Assembly: GCF_014529535.1 (NCBI RefSeq)
Contig: NC_050738.1
Location: 7,110,140-7,174,139, forward strand
Length of the DNA: 64,000 nt
Direction: 5' to 3'
From: Bradysia coprophila
Lineage: Eukaryota; Arthropoda; Insecta; Diptera; Sciaridae
Shown here: positions 1 to 11,400 of the stretch, piece by piece
Layout: every line of letters starts with the position of its first letter
Numbering within the stretch: the stretch's first letter is position 1
Notes under the pieces: generated by a model
The model's input: the letters and a program-made list of their open reading frames with translations, nothing else
The model's database searches: none
What the model was told of the DNA's origin: nothing
Position numbers and translations under genes: made by a program

Positions 1-3000
1 ATTATTTTTCAAACGATGAAATTCGACGTTTAAATTAATTATTTTTCAAACAATGAAATTCGACGTTTAAATTAATTATTTTCCAAAAGATGAAATTCGA
101 CGTTTAAATTAATTATTTTCCAAAAGATGAAATTCGTCGTTTAAATTAATTATTTTTCAAACGATGAAATTCGTCGTTTAAATTAATTATTTTCCAAACG
201 ATGAAATTCGACGTTTAAATTAATTATTTTTCAAACGATGAAATTCGACGTTTAAATTAATTATTTTTCAAACGATGAATTCGACGTTTAAATTAATTAT
301 TTTCCAAACGATGAAATTCGACGTTTAAATTAATTATTTTCCAAAAGATGAAATTCGACGTTTAAATTAATTATTTTCCAAAAGATGAAATTCGTCGTTT
401 AAATTAATTATTTTTCAAACGATGAAATTCGTCGTTTAAATTAATTATTTTCCAAACGATGAAATTCGACGTTTAAATTAATTATTTTTCAAACGATGAA
501 ATTCGACGTTTAAATTAATTATTTTTCAAACGATGAAATTCGTCGTTTAAATTAATTATTTTTCAAACGATGAAATTCGTCGTTTAAATTAATTATTTTC
601 CAAACGATGAAATTCGACGTTTAAATTAATTATTTTTCAAACGATGAAATTCGTCGTTTAAATTAATTATTTTTCAAACGATGAAATTCGTCGTTTAAAT
701 TAATTATTTTCCAAACGATGAAATTCGACGTTTAAATTAATTATTTTTCAAACGATGAAATTCGACGTTTAAATTAATTATTTTTCAAACGATGAAATTC
801 GTCGTTTAAATTAATTATTTTTCAAACGATGAAATTCGTCGTTTAAATTAATTATTTTCCAAACGATGAAATTCGACGTTTAAATTAATTATTTTCCAAA
901 CGATGAAATTCGACGTTTAAATTAATTATTTTTCAAACGATGAAATTCGAAGTTTAAATTAATTATTTTTCAAACGATGAAATTCGACGTTTAAATTTAT
1001 TATTGTTCAAACGATGAAATTCGACGTTTAAATTAATTATTTTCCAAACGATCAAATTCGACGTTTAAATTAATTATTTTTCAAACGATGAAATTCGTCG
1101 TTTAAATTAATTATTTTTCAAACGATGAAATTCGACGTTTAAATTAATTATTTTTCAAACGATGAAATTCGACGTTTAAATTAATTATTTTTCAAACGAT
1201 GAAATTCGAAGTTTAAATTAATTATTTTTCAAACGATGAAATTCGACGTTTAAATTTATTATTTTTCAAACGATGAAATTCGACGTTTAAATTAATTATT
1301 TTCCAAACGATCAAATTCGACGTTTAAATTAATTATTTTTCAAACGATGAAATTCGTCGTTTAAATTAATTATTTTTCAAACGATGAAATTCGACTTTAA
1401 ATTAATTATTTTTCAAACGATGAAATTCGAAGTTTAAATTAATTATTTTTCAAACGATGAAATTCGACGTTTAAATTAATTATTTTTCAAACGATGAAAT
1501 TCGAAGTTTAAATTAATTATTTTTCAAACGATGAAATTCGACGTTTAAATTTATTATTTTTCAAACGATGAAATTCGACGTTTAAATTAATTATTTTCCA
1601 AACGATCAAATTCGACGTTTAAATTAATTATTTTTCAAAAGATGAAATTCGTCGTTTAAATTAATTATTTTTCAAACGATGAAATTCGACGTTTAAATTA
1701 ATTATTTTTCAAACGATGAAATTCGACGTTTAAATTAATTATTTTTCAAACGATGAAATTCGAAGTTTAAATTAATTATTTTTCAAACGATGAAATTCGA
1801 CGTTTAAATTTATTATTTTTCAAACGATGAAATTCGACGTTTAAATTAATTATTTTCCAAACGATCAAATTCGACGTTTAAATTAATTATTTTTCAAACG
1901 ATGAAATTCGTCGTTTAAATTAATTATTTTTCAAACGATGAAATTCGACGTTTAAATTTATTATTTTTCAAACGATGAAATTCGAAGTTTAAATTAATTA
2001 TTTTTCAAACGATGAAATTCGACGTTTAAATTAATTATTTTCCAAACGATCAAATTCGACGTTTAAATTAATTATTTTTTAAACGATGAAATTCGTCGTT
2101 TAAATTAATTATTTTTCAAACGATGAAATTCGTCGTTTAAATTAATTATTTTTCAAACGATGAAATTCGACGTTTAAATTAATTATTTTTCAAACGATGA
2201 AATTCGACGTTTAAATTAATTATTTTCCAAACGATCAAATTCGACGTTTAAATTAATTATTTTTCAAACGATGAAATTCGTCGTTTAAATTAATTATTTT
2301 TCAAACGATGAAATTCGTCGTTTAAATTAATTATTTTTCAAACGATGAAATTCGAAGTTTAAATTAATTATTTTTCAAACGATGAAATTCGAAGTTTAAA
2401 TTAATTATTTTTCAAACGATGAAATTCGACGTTTAAATTAATTATTTTTCAAACGATGAAATTCGTCGTTTAAATTAATTATTTTTAAAACGATGAAATT
2501 CGACGTTTAAATTAATTATTTTTCAAACGATGAAATTCGATGTTTAAATTAATTATTTTCCAAACGATCAAATTCGACGTTTAAATTAATTATTTTTCAA
2601 ACGATGAAATTCGTCGTTTAAATTAATTATTTTTCAAACGATGAAATTCGTCGTTTAAATTAATTATTTTTCAAACGATGAAATTCGACGTTTAAATTTA
2701 TTATTTTTCAAACGATGAAATTCGACGTTTAAATTAATTATTTTTCAAACGATGAAATTCGACGTTTAAATTAATTATTTTTCAAACGATGAAATTCGAC
2801 GTTTAAATTAATTATTTTTCAAACGATGAAATTCGTCGTTTAAATTAATTATTTTTCAAACGATGAAATTCGTCGTTTAAATTAATTATTTTTCAAACGA
2901 TGAAATTCGACGTTTAAATTTATTATTTTTCAAACGATGAAATTCGACGTTTAAATTAATTATTTTTCAAACGATGAAATTCGACGTTTAAATTAATTAT

Positions 3001-3256
3001 TTTTCAAACGATGAAATTCGACGTTTAAATTAATCATTTTTCAAACGATGAAATTCGACGTTTAAATTAATTATTTTTCAAACGATGAAATTCGACGTTT
3101 AAATTAATTATTTTTCAAACGATGAAATTCGACGTTTAAATTTATTATTTTTCAAACGATGAAATTCGACGTTTAAATTAATTATTTTTCAAACGATGAA
3201 ATTCGTCGTTTAAATTAATTATTTTTCAAACGATGAAATTCGTCGTTTAAATTAAT
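1..3256. repeat. 37-bp satellite array (first block)
   Basis: About 88 head-to-tail copies of a 37-bp unit fill this stretch and run off the left edge. The core reads TTTTTCAAACGATGAAATTC followed by GACGTTTAAATTAATTA. Copies differ at a few fixed places: TTTTTC or TTTTCC, GATG or GATC, CGACG, CGTCG or CGAAG, and AATTAATTA or AATTTATTA. Variant copies recur at multiples of the unit, for example GATCAAATT copies about 259 bp (7 units) or 185 bp (5 units) apart, so larger blocks have been duplicated. No gene is seen. Confidence 0.98.
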
Positions 3257-3971
3257 ACAATGATTTATTCAATATAGCGAAAAAAAAGGCTGCTAGGCGC
3301 AACCAGCAAAAAAACGATCTTTTCAAAAAACAAGTTTACAATAAATAAAAATCATCAATTCTATTCGTTCCTAATGTTCCCAAAATGCAGCTAGCGTTCC
3401 TTCGTTGAATGGCAATAGAAACCTTCTGTAATAGGTAATCCATAGAACGCGATTCACCGGAAGCCCGTCGCATCAATGATCCTAATTTCTTTATAAATAT
3501 TCTAGTTTCTGGACCCATGCTACCTAGTGATTCAAATGCAATTGGAGTGAAAAAGTAATTTTCTTTTAAAAGTTGGTAATGATTATGCTTATGTCTTTCC
3601 GCATTATCTGCTATTGCACCAGCCTTCTTTGAAGATTCATTTACATAAGAAGGGGCGAGAGTATCTCTAACGGTAACATCCCAAAGTATCGGTCTACCAT
3701 GACTCCATGGAATTAGAGTCACACCATCCGGTCTTTTACCGTCATCTCTAGAGATCCCAGGAGGCTGTATTATATGTGGAAAACCTGCTGAAGAAAATGC
3801 ATGAGAAAAGATTTTATTTATTCCATCATGTCCTGGTATCCATCCTCCGCTTTTTTTACAAGATAAGCCATGTAATCCATCCTTCTTAACCATCTTACTG
3901 CAGAGGCATTTATGTTCTTCGCACAATTGAGAGCCTAAACGAAGACCAACGGAAATTCTAGCTGTATTAAA
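3257..3971 (-). mobile_element. Retroelement 3' fragment inserted in the satellite
   Basis: Non-satellite DNA interrupts the 37-bp array, which resumes immediately after it. It carries the 3' end of a retroelement reading frame on the minus strand (separate entry), then a short A/T-rich 3' tail with an AATAAA just before the satellite junction near 3265-3272. The upstream half, including any reverse-transcriptase core, is missing, as expected for a 5'-truncated insertion. Target-site duplications cannot be called because both flanks are the same TTAAATTAAT-rich repeat. Confidence 0.75.
3336..3971 (-). pseudogene. C-terminal part of a retroelement protein (zinc knuckle plus nuclease-like domain)
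   Basis: The minus-strand frame is open from 3971 down to a stop at 3336, about 211 codons. It has no proper start: the frame runs upstream through ISVGLRLGSQLCEEH until it hits the satellite, so this is a truncated tail. Visible features are a cysteine/histidine cluster (CEEHKCLC, then HGLSC and a later H), the motif KRPDGVTLIPW followed by ILWDVTVRDT, and an alanine/lysine-rich helix (AGAIADNAERHKHNHY). PD, a downstream D, and a K...Y helix behind a zinc knuckle resemble the restriction-like endonuclease tail of some non-LTR retroelements. That assignment is from memory of such proteins. No internal stop suggests a fairly young insertion. Confidence 0.7.
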
Positions 3972-4624
3972 TTAATTATTAATTAATTATTAAATTAATT
4001 ATTTTTCAAACGATGAAATTCGTCGTTTAAATTAATTATTTTTCAAACGATGAAATTCGTCGTTTAAATTAATTATTTTTCAAACGATGAAATTCGACGT
4101 TTAAATTAATTATTTTTCAAACGATGAAATTCGACGTTTAAATTAATTATTTTCCAAAAGATGAAATTCGTCGTTTAAATTAATTATTTTTCAAACGATG
4201 AAATTCGACGTTTAAATTAATTATTTTTCAAACGATGAAATTCGACGTTTAAATTAATTATTTTTCAAACGATGAAATTCGACGTTTAAATTAATTATTT
4301 TTCAAACGATGAATTTCGTCGTTTAAATTAATTATTTTTCAAACGATGAAATTCGTCGTTTAAATTAATTATTTTTCAAACGATGAAATTCGAAGTTTAA
4401 ATTAATTATTTTTCAAACGATGAAATTCGAAGTTTAAATTAATTATTTTTCAAACGATGAAATTCGACGTTTAAATTTATTATTTTTCAAACGATGAAAT
4501 TCGACGTTTAAATTAATTATTTTTCAAACGATGAAATTCGACGTTTAAATTAATTATTTTTCAAACGATGAAATTCGACGTTTAAATTTATTATTTTTCA
4601 AACGATGAAATTCGACGTTTAAAG
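3972..4624. repeat. 37-bp satellite array (second block)
   Basis: The same 37-bp repeat resumes for about 17-18 copies after a short TTAATTA-rich stutter at 3972-3992. It carries the same variant types as the first block, including CGTCG, CGAAG and AATTTATTA copies. This fits a single original array split by the retroelement. Confidence 0.97.
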
Positions 4625-4887
4625 GCAGGGTAAATTGAAATGATCGATTATTAAGATTTTTAGCGTATTGTGATTTGAAAACGAGTATAGATCTAAATAA
4701 CAAGCTTTCGGTCGATTTGCATAACATTCACAATGTTTTTTCGAGCTTATGCGTATGCATTGGAACTGTTTACAGATAAAAAACCTAACAAATGCACCAT
4801 AAACAGTTCAAATGGGCGGTATGTAAGACTATACTGGCTTTCAAATCTGTATACACTCAGAATCGATCAGTTCATTTTGCTTCCATT
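4625..4887. other. Unrelated 263-bp segment between satellite copies
   Basis: This stretch shows no similarity to the 37-bp unit, no long open frame and no obvious terminal repeats. It lies between the end of the second array block and one further satellite copy, so it is either an insertion or array-edge DNA. Nothing else is recognised. Confidence 0.6.
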
Positions 4888-4926
4888 TTAAATTAATTAT
4901 TTTTCAAACGATGAAATTCGACGTTT
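4888..4926. repeat. Isolated satellite monomer
   Basis: One copy of the 37-bp unit (AATTAATTATTTTTCAAACG, then ATGAAATTCGACG) stands alone, separated from the array by 263 bp. A further 13-bp match to the core (ATGAAATTCGACG) occurs at 5504-5516, right at the left edge of the next inverted-repeat element. Confidence 0.9.
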
Positions 4927-5514
4927 TAGGACCTGAAAAGATCAAATAATCGCCGCTTCTTTATTGCGAGCCTTGAAATAGTATTGAGGAATTCTTTTGA
5001 AGAACAGCCTTCTGAAATCGGACGTATTTTCCAAAGAACTATTTTATATGTGCCTCGATAGGTAGTGGTCCCTAGAAGAATAAACCACTACACTTTCAGA
5101 AATGTTCCTCGATCCTTGTTAGTGGGAGATGATCGAAAACAAGCCCTTTGCTAAATTTCTCAAGGTTAGGTGAATCGTACAAGATTCCATGGGGTGCCAT
5201 TGGAAAGGTAATTGTATGTACCTTCGGGACAATGGGGGTCTTATTAGGCTTAAAGTGCTTCCACACTGAGACCTCTGCAACCGAAACTCAACAAAACATG
5301 AAATAATTCCACCGAATGCTAATAGTCTCAGATTTCCAACTACATAAACATGCATGGTTAGTGTACCGATGAATGTAAATTTGAAGTTTGAAGTGTAAAT
5401 TTTAGACACACTTCCTCTACTAGAAAAATTTCTAGTACAAACAAGTATTGATAAAACAGTCCGTTCAGGGCATATTTTTAGGAATTTAATTCTTAAAAAC
5501 TCCATGAAATTCGA
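4927..5514. other. No recognisable gene; one 128-codon minus-strand frame
   Basis: A minus-strand frame of 128 codons spans 5119-5505 and starts at an ATG. It shows no familiar motif, membrane pattern or splice context, and its composition is not clearly coding. It may be degraded transposon sequence, given the neighbours on both sides. Confidence 0.3.
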
Positions 5515-6037
5515 CGAGGAAGTAAGTGGTTGAAAAAACTGGTTTATTTATTCCAATGACTTTATAAAACATCTAACATTCACATTACAAAGGTATCACA
5601 GGAGATCATATTTCGACAGTTAAATTTTCCAACCAGGTGATGGCGTCGTCGGTTGCTTCATGCAAATCCAAAAGTCTTCCGTTGTATTTATGTACAGGAC
5701 AAGCGAAAGCGGTCATTAAGTGTTCCATTGTTTGTTCCTCGCCACATTGACATAATTTAAAATTTATGAATTTTAAGGAATTTTTTAAAAGATTTTTTTG
5801 GAATTTTGAGAATTCAAATCCTTTAAATAGACCCTGCTTTCGTTGGACGGAAGAACGTAAGTTATTTTACTCACTAAAACCCCCGGAAATGAGTTTGAAC
5901 ACTAATGTGAATGACTCATTTCCTGGGAGGCAGTTAGAAAAAAAATATTTTTTGAAGTTTTGGTGTGTTTCGGATGCGGAAGCAGTTCACCGAAATAATT
6001 AAATTTTTACCAATTTTTTCATCCACTTACTTCCTCG
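5515..6037. mobile_element. 523-bp element with 28-bp terminal inverted repeats
   Basis: The left end (5515-5542, beginning CGAGGAAGTAAGTGG) and the right end (6010-6037) are inverted copies differing at two positions. No clear target-site duplication is seen. A reverse-transcriptase tail lies inside (5606-5767), so this is either a composite element or a retro fragment captured between inverted repeats. A 10-bp hairpin (GGAAATGAGT / ACTCATTTCC) lies at about 5885-5923. Confidence 0.6.
5606..5767 (-). pseudogene. Non-LTR retrotransposon reverse-transcriptase C-terminal tail
   Basis: The minus strand reads KLCQCGEEQTMEHLMTAFAC, then P and about 32 more residues to a stop codon at 5606-5608. 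The pattern C-x-C-G-x(2)-Q-T-x(2)-H-L, then C-P, is the cysteine/histidine motif near the C-terminus of many arthropod non-LTR reverse transcriptases. The frame stays open a little upstream but turns lysine/phenylalanine-rich and unrecognisable, so only the tail survives. An AATAAA on the minus strand follows near 5544-5549. It belongs to a different protein family from the fragment at 3336-3971. Confidence 0.7.
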
Positions 6038-7866
6038 TTATAGGTTTGTTCCAAGTAACTGTAAACACGAATTTTGACTGGTCGAAAAAATACGATTTCA
6101 TTTACAGAGATCGGTTTTCATATAAATATCGATGAGGCTATGTCTCTATGATTCAAATTTGACAGTAATTTGACAATTCGTATGGTCTTGGAACATACTT
6201 ATTTATGTCTCAGACTTATCTTAAATCTTACATCTAGCTGTGGAAGTACTAGTACATCCGCATAATTTTTAGACTCAGAGGCTCTGGGTCAGAGACACAA
6301 TTAATTTGGTAGCAGTTGCTGTTTCCTCATCTGCTACTCATCTGTTATCGAAAACGACGACAAAAATAAGCCATGAAATCTGGTTGGTTCTTTTGTATGT
6401 TTTAACTAATGAAAGGAAAGATTTCGCACCAAACGCATAACGATGCGTAAAACGATAGAGGTAGTAAGTCTAACGATCAGATTACGTTATTATCGTTCCC
6501 AAATTATTTCGAAAGTCTGTGTGATCAGAAATCTACAATCGTCATACGTTTTCGCAAGCTAGTTTGAATAGATCAGATTTTCAAAATTACAAAAATTACT
6601 CTAATTAATTTCCCGTTCTCGCTTAGATAAACGATTTTGTTCATAAGTCCCCCAAACGAGGTTAATCTGTTTTAGTTTAACAAAGTTTTCCATTGAAATA
6701 TTTTTTTTTTAATTCTCCTATCCACATATCACTTAAGTACACACTCAAAAAGTCAAAATAGAAAATATTTTCGGCGGAAAATTCTTACACCGGAAATAAT
6801 TCGCAGTTATTCACCCACTTGAGAGCTGAATTAATTTCCAAAAGTAATAAATTTGCTGTGCGGAAAATCTTCGAAACGAAAATTCCCGCACAGTTTGTGG
6901 GTATTATATCGCGGAAGTTTCAGTTTTCCAAAGTTGAGCAACGGAAAATTATTTAAAGTTTGTCTTCTGCGAACTTTTGACGATAGAAAATTATTGGCTT
7001 GAGTTATTAATATGCGAGCAAGATTATACATTTTGCAAACGAGCATTACAAGTCTTGAGATGAATATTTGATGTATACGGTAATTGTATTGCGCTTGTAG
7101 ATATAAAATACGGAAAATATTTAATATCAAATTTGTCGAACGATTTTTCCATTCAATAAAATTGCAAATGAATATTTTCCATAGTCGACGGTTTTTTGCT
7201 CTAATGCTGAGGCATGGTATAGCACACGATAAAAAAGTCTCTGAACTGATTCATAAACGTTGTGGCTGAAACTGCATCACATATGTACGCTCTCATTTAT
7301 GTGTAATTGGAAAATGTTGACGATGAGTTGATGCAATTTTGCGAAAAAATAAAATTGAAAATCGAGTTTCGGTTATTAATTTAAAGCGGTGAAAATGATT
7401 GGCATATCCCAAGCGGTATCTAAATTTAAATTGAAAAATTGTCATTTTCAAATCGATACTGGGTGATATATGTGGATATTACGTCGGTCGTCTCAGTAAA
7501 TGAGAAATTAAAAGGCGATTCAATTATTCGTGTTGTTGAAATTGGTTGCATTTGCTTTTTTTATGTATCGAGAGATGTCTCGAGCCACATAAATTCGAAT
7601 TGGTAATTCGAATACTTTTGTCAAAGTTTACATGATAACCTTCGGCAACTTATTGCAAACTACATCGGACTTAAGAAGTTTTAAATTTTGAAAAAGACAC
7701 TCGGAAAGGAAGTAACTTGTACAGCCAGGAAAGGCTTTTAAGTTAATATAAGGATATGTCGAAATATCTACGTAGAACTGTTTTGCTGACTCGACTGTAC
7801 TAAAGTTGAAATATAGGGCAAACATCGTGCAGTCTTGGTGATTACAGATGACATTTTTGTTAAATA
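6038..7866. other. Intergenic, no gene recognised
   Basis: AT-rich DNA with only short frames (under 100 codons) that show no conserved motif. A partial copy of the dispersed CATCTGTTATC...ACGACGACAAAAATAA motif, complete elsewhere at 61384-61561, lies near 6337-6375. Confidence 0.5.
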
Positions 7867-8093
7867 CAGTTGACGTCACTGTAAAGACATCAATTTGATG
7901 CAGCTGTTTTTCAGCTGGTTCACTCATACAAACGTAACTGCTCATACGTCTTTATACGGATGAAATTGTTACATGCACGCGCGTGCTAGTGGTGAAATCG
8001 TATTAAAACCTATGAACAGTTTTGTCTGAATGTGTGGACCAGCTGAAAAACAGTTGAAACAAATTAATGCTTAAATGTCAGTGAAGTCAACTG
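7867..8093. mobile_element. MITE of the CAGTCAGAGG-like family, divergent copy
   Basis: The ends are inverted copies (CAGTTGAC.TCACTG outermost, CAGCTGTTTTTCAGCTGG further in) and the 227-bp element is flanked by TA on both sides (7865-7866 and 8094-8095). The TA duplication points to Tc1/mariner-type mobilisation. The inner part, with CAGCTGTTTTTCAGC and a GCACGCGCGTGC palindrome, matches copies near 27.2, 60.4 and 62.7 kb. It has no coding capacity. Confidence 0.8.
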
Positions 8094-8375
8094 TAGTTGT
8101 CGGAACCCATTCCAGTCTGCTCGTGTAAATTTCTGAGGTTGAATGCGAAAATTGCGGTAACGGCTCAACTGTTTCATCATTTTGGTTAATCATCTGCTAT
8201 TGACAACATCGACAAAATTAAACGATAAGCTCAGGCTCCATGGAATTTACAAGATTTGCCATCGCAACACTGAGCAACGAAAGAAGTACTAGATTTGCCT
8301 AGACTTGATCTTACTCAAAACTGAAATGTCACGTTGGTTTTCGATGGAAAAATAGAAACCTTATAAAAATAAACT

Positions 8376-8381
8376 TTTATT
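8376..8381 (-). terminator. PEX1 polyadenylation signal
   Basis: An AATAAA on the minus strand lies about 97 bp past the PEX1 stop codon. It is the first strong signal downstream. Confidence 0.7.
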
Positions 8382-8477
8382 CAGTAAAAACAAAATAACC
8401 AAAAAAGAAAATTGTTCAACCATCTACACAGTCCAAAACAAAAATATACAAAAAAAACGGCACCAAAAGAAGTATTT

Positions 8478-11400
8478 TTAAGCTAATGTCGCCCGTTTAG
8501 CTACAAAGTCTCTAGTTGGTTTCTCCTTGTTCGTGAATCGGGCATATCTACAACAAAGGAAATGATTTTGGGGTTTCACAAGAATTTTAGGTTCGACCAC
8601 TCGATGTTGACAAAAATAGAAATTTTAGTCAAATACTCACACTGTCTGATACTTTAATATGTCGATCGGCGAGAGAGACGGCCTTGTGTTGATAAATGCA
8701 TCCATGAGATGCTCCTGTGAAATGGATATCTTATCTGGCACATTCTGCAAACAAAAACGAAAGGAGAATTAAGAAACCCGACATGCATCTGAAGATTTTA
8801 TAGTCATTTGAACAACTTGCACTAGAGACAGTTGGATTGGAGGTAGGAGTCAAGTGCACAGGATTTTTCGCACGTACACTGACAAGAAAAAAGAGTAGAA
8901 AATCTTACCTGTTGCAGGAAACTTTGTCTTCAGAGCCTATTATTGGTAGTTGGGAAATACCGAATTTATCTAATTTACCGATGACATTAAGTAATTTACT
9001 TAAAAAACTACCAAAAAGTTCGGTAATTTTGTCAGTAAATTAGGTAAATTCGGTAATTTAATCGGTAGATTTGGTAATTCAAATTACCAATAAAATGCCC
9101 TGCCAGGTAACCTAAAATACCAGCCACAGCTGTTCCTACAAAAATACCGTTGTATCAGTTACCATAGATTACCTGGAAACAAAGTTACCTGAAACAGGTG
9201 AGACTTTGAGCTCCTTTTTCTTGTGTAAGTGTAGGTCGCTGTTGGGCGTGTTGTGCTACTACATTGTAGAATTGTCCTAATGAGCAGTGACATTACGGAA
9301 ATTTATGCTCGGAATAGGTCAGGTTTCTCTTGATCTGAACCTGAGACCAGATTTTACCTGCGTTCTGATCTGACCTGAATTTTATCAGTTAAAAGACGTA
9401 CCTGATCGGAATTCATCAGAGCTGATTAAATCGAAACTGCACTGCAAAAATTTGAAAATGTTTATGCCGAGAAGCAGGTGACCTGGCAACCTGTCACGTC
9501 AGATCAGGCTATGCTGTTTCAGGGAGAATATATTCTAGGTTAATTCAGGTCAGGTTTCATTTAGGTCGTTCAAATATAAACGATTCCTTTTCAATGTCAC
9601 TTTGTGCCTAGCTGGGATTTTTCTAACAGGAACGACATTGTTTTCCATGCTTGCAATCGGGAATGATAAAATGAATTTCTAAAAAACCAAAGGTTTTAAA
9701 CCACACCCGGAGGAAAGCATTCCAGATTGAACGAAAGTATGTACTGCATGTACAAATAAACAGAACTCTCACAAAGAATTCAGATTCCGTTTGCCATATC
9801 GTCGTCTAAGTTCTAAATAAACCCCGCCCCTTTCCTTGCATATCGAATTATGGCAAACTTAATCAATTTACACGTTCAAATATGTTGTTGCGAAACGACA
9901 AGTCTAGAGATAATCATCGCGAATTAAAAACACCGCCATCCCAACCATCCGACGACTATGCAATATATTACGATACGTATGTAAACCACCGTGAATGTTG
10001 TCTGTGCCAGCCAAGACTAGTAATCATAAATGTTAAATTGCCAGAATAGATTCAATTAAATACACAGCTCGCTAATGGATAATTAACTACCCAGCCAAGA
10101 CAGAATCGAAAATCGCATCGTCGATGGTTTGAGGTGAAGAATCATATGATGTGCATGAGATAACGACAGTCTCCAGAAGGAACTAATATTACGGAAATGT
10201 TACACAACACTTACCTCCGGATCTCTTTCTAAACATTCCTTGACGGCTGTCATATTGGCTGACGTTAAAATACTCTGAATATCCGCACCGGTATAATTGT
10301 TGGTATTTTCGCTAAAGTATTTCAGATCGACTGTGTTGTCGAAACTCAATGATTGCGATAAGTTTTTGAAGATATCCAGTCTGTCAGTCGATGAACTGGG
10401 AATGGGACATTCAACCAATCGATCTAAACGACCTGAACGCAGTAACGCTCCGTCCAGTAATTCGGGCCGTGAAGTAGCAGCAATCACGATGACACCCTGT
10501 AATCCTTCAACTCCGTCCAATTCGGTTAAAAGTTGATTGACCACCCGGTCTGTGACACCAGTTGAATCGTGACCGCGTCTGTAGGAGAATGAAATGGAAA
10601 TGTTGCTGCCTGCCTTGAAAAGAGTTCCTTCCTCACTTACCTTGGTGCCAAACTGTCAAATTCATCGAAAAACAGAACGCATGGTTTTGCACTGCGAGCT
10701 CTGTCGAATAAATTTCGAACATTTTCTTCACTCTGTCCGATAAACTTGGCCAACAATTCGGGTCCTTTAACGCAAATCATTCGTAGGTGCCATAGCTTAG
10801 CCAATTTGGATACCAGATACGTCTTCCCGGTACCTAATCAAGCATAGTTCCGATATCTTATGGATGATCTAACTGATGGCATCCCAATAGTTACCTGGAG
10901 GACCGTACAACAACACTCCAGCCTGATTACGGAGCGGCGATTGCTCGAAAATTGTCGGATATTTTGTCGGCCAAATTAGCACTTCTTCCAAAACGGTCAC
11001 CACACTTTCCAAACCGGAAATGCGATCCGATTCGGAATCTTCATCAGCTGACGATATTTTGTTGTTGTTTTCGATGCCCTGCAGGCAGTACGTATTGGTC
11101 ACTTTAATGGACTCGGTGAGAATATCGTTCGTAATGATTGGAAGAGATGAATCTGCAAGTAAATTTTGCGGTCAACGATACGCCATTCGGACCATACGTG
11201 GCATACGGAACTACCTGTTCGGTAAGCATAAAAGATTGCCTTCTCGAAAAACTGCATCAAATCACCAATCGTGTATCCCTCAGTCAGGCCGGAGAATTTT
11301 TTATAATTTAATTTGTAGGTCTTGAATCTTTGGCACAGTTCCGTTATGATCTGCTCGCGGTCAGCCTGTTAATCATTAAGGTGAAGACAAAAAGTTTAAT

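Noticed and set aside
1..4624. Regular repeats resembling a CRISPR array
   Set aside because: The 37-bp units are directly adjacent with no unique spacers, and the context is eukaryotic. It is a satellite.
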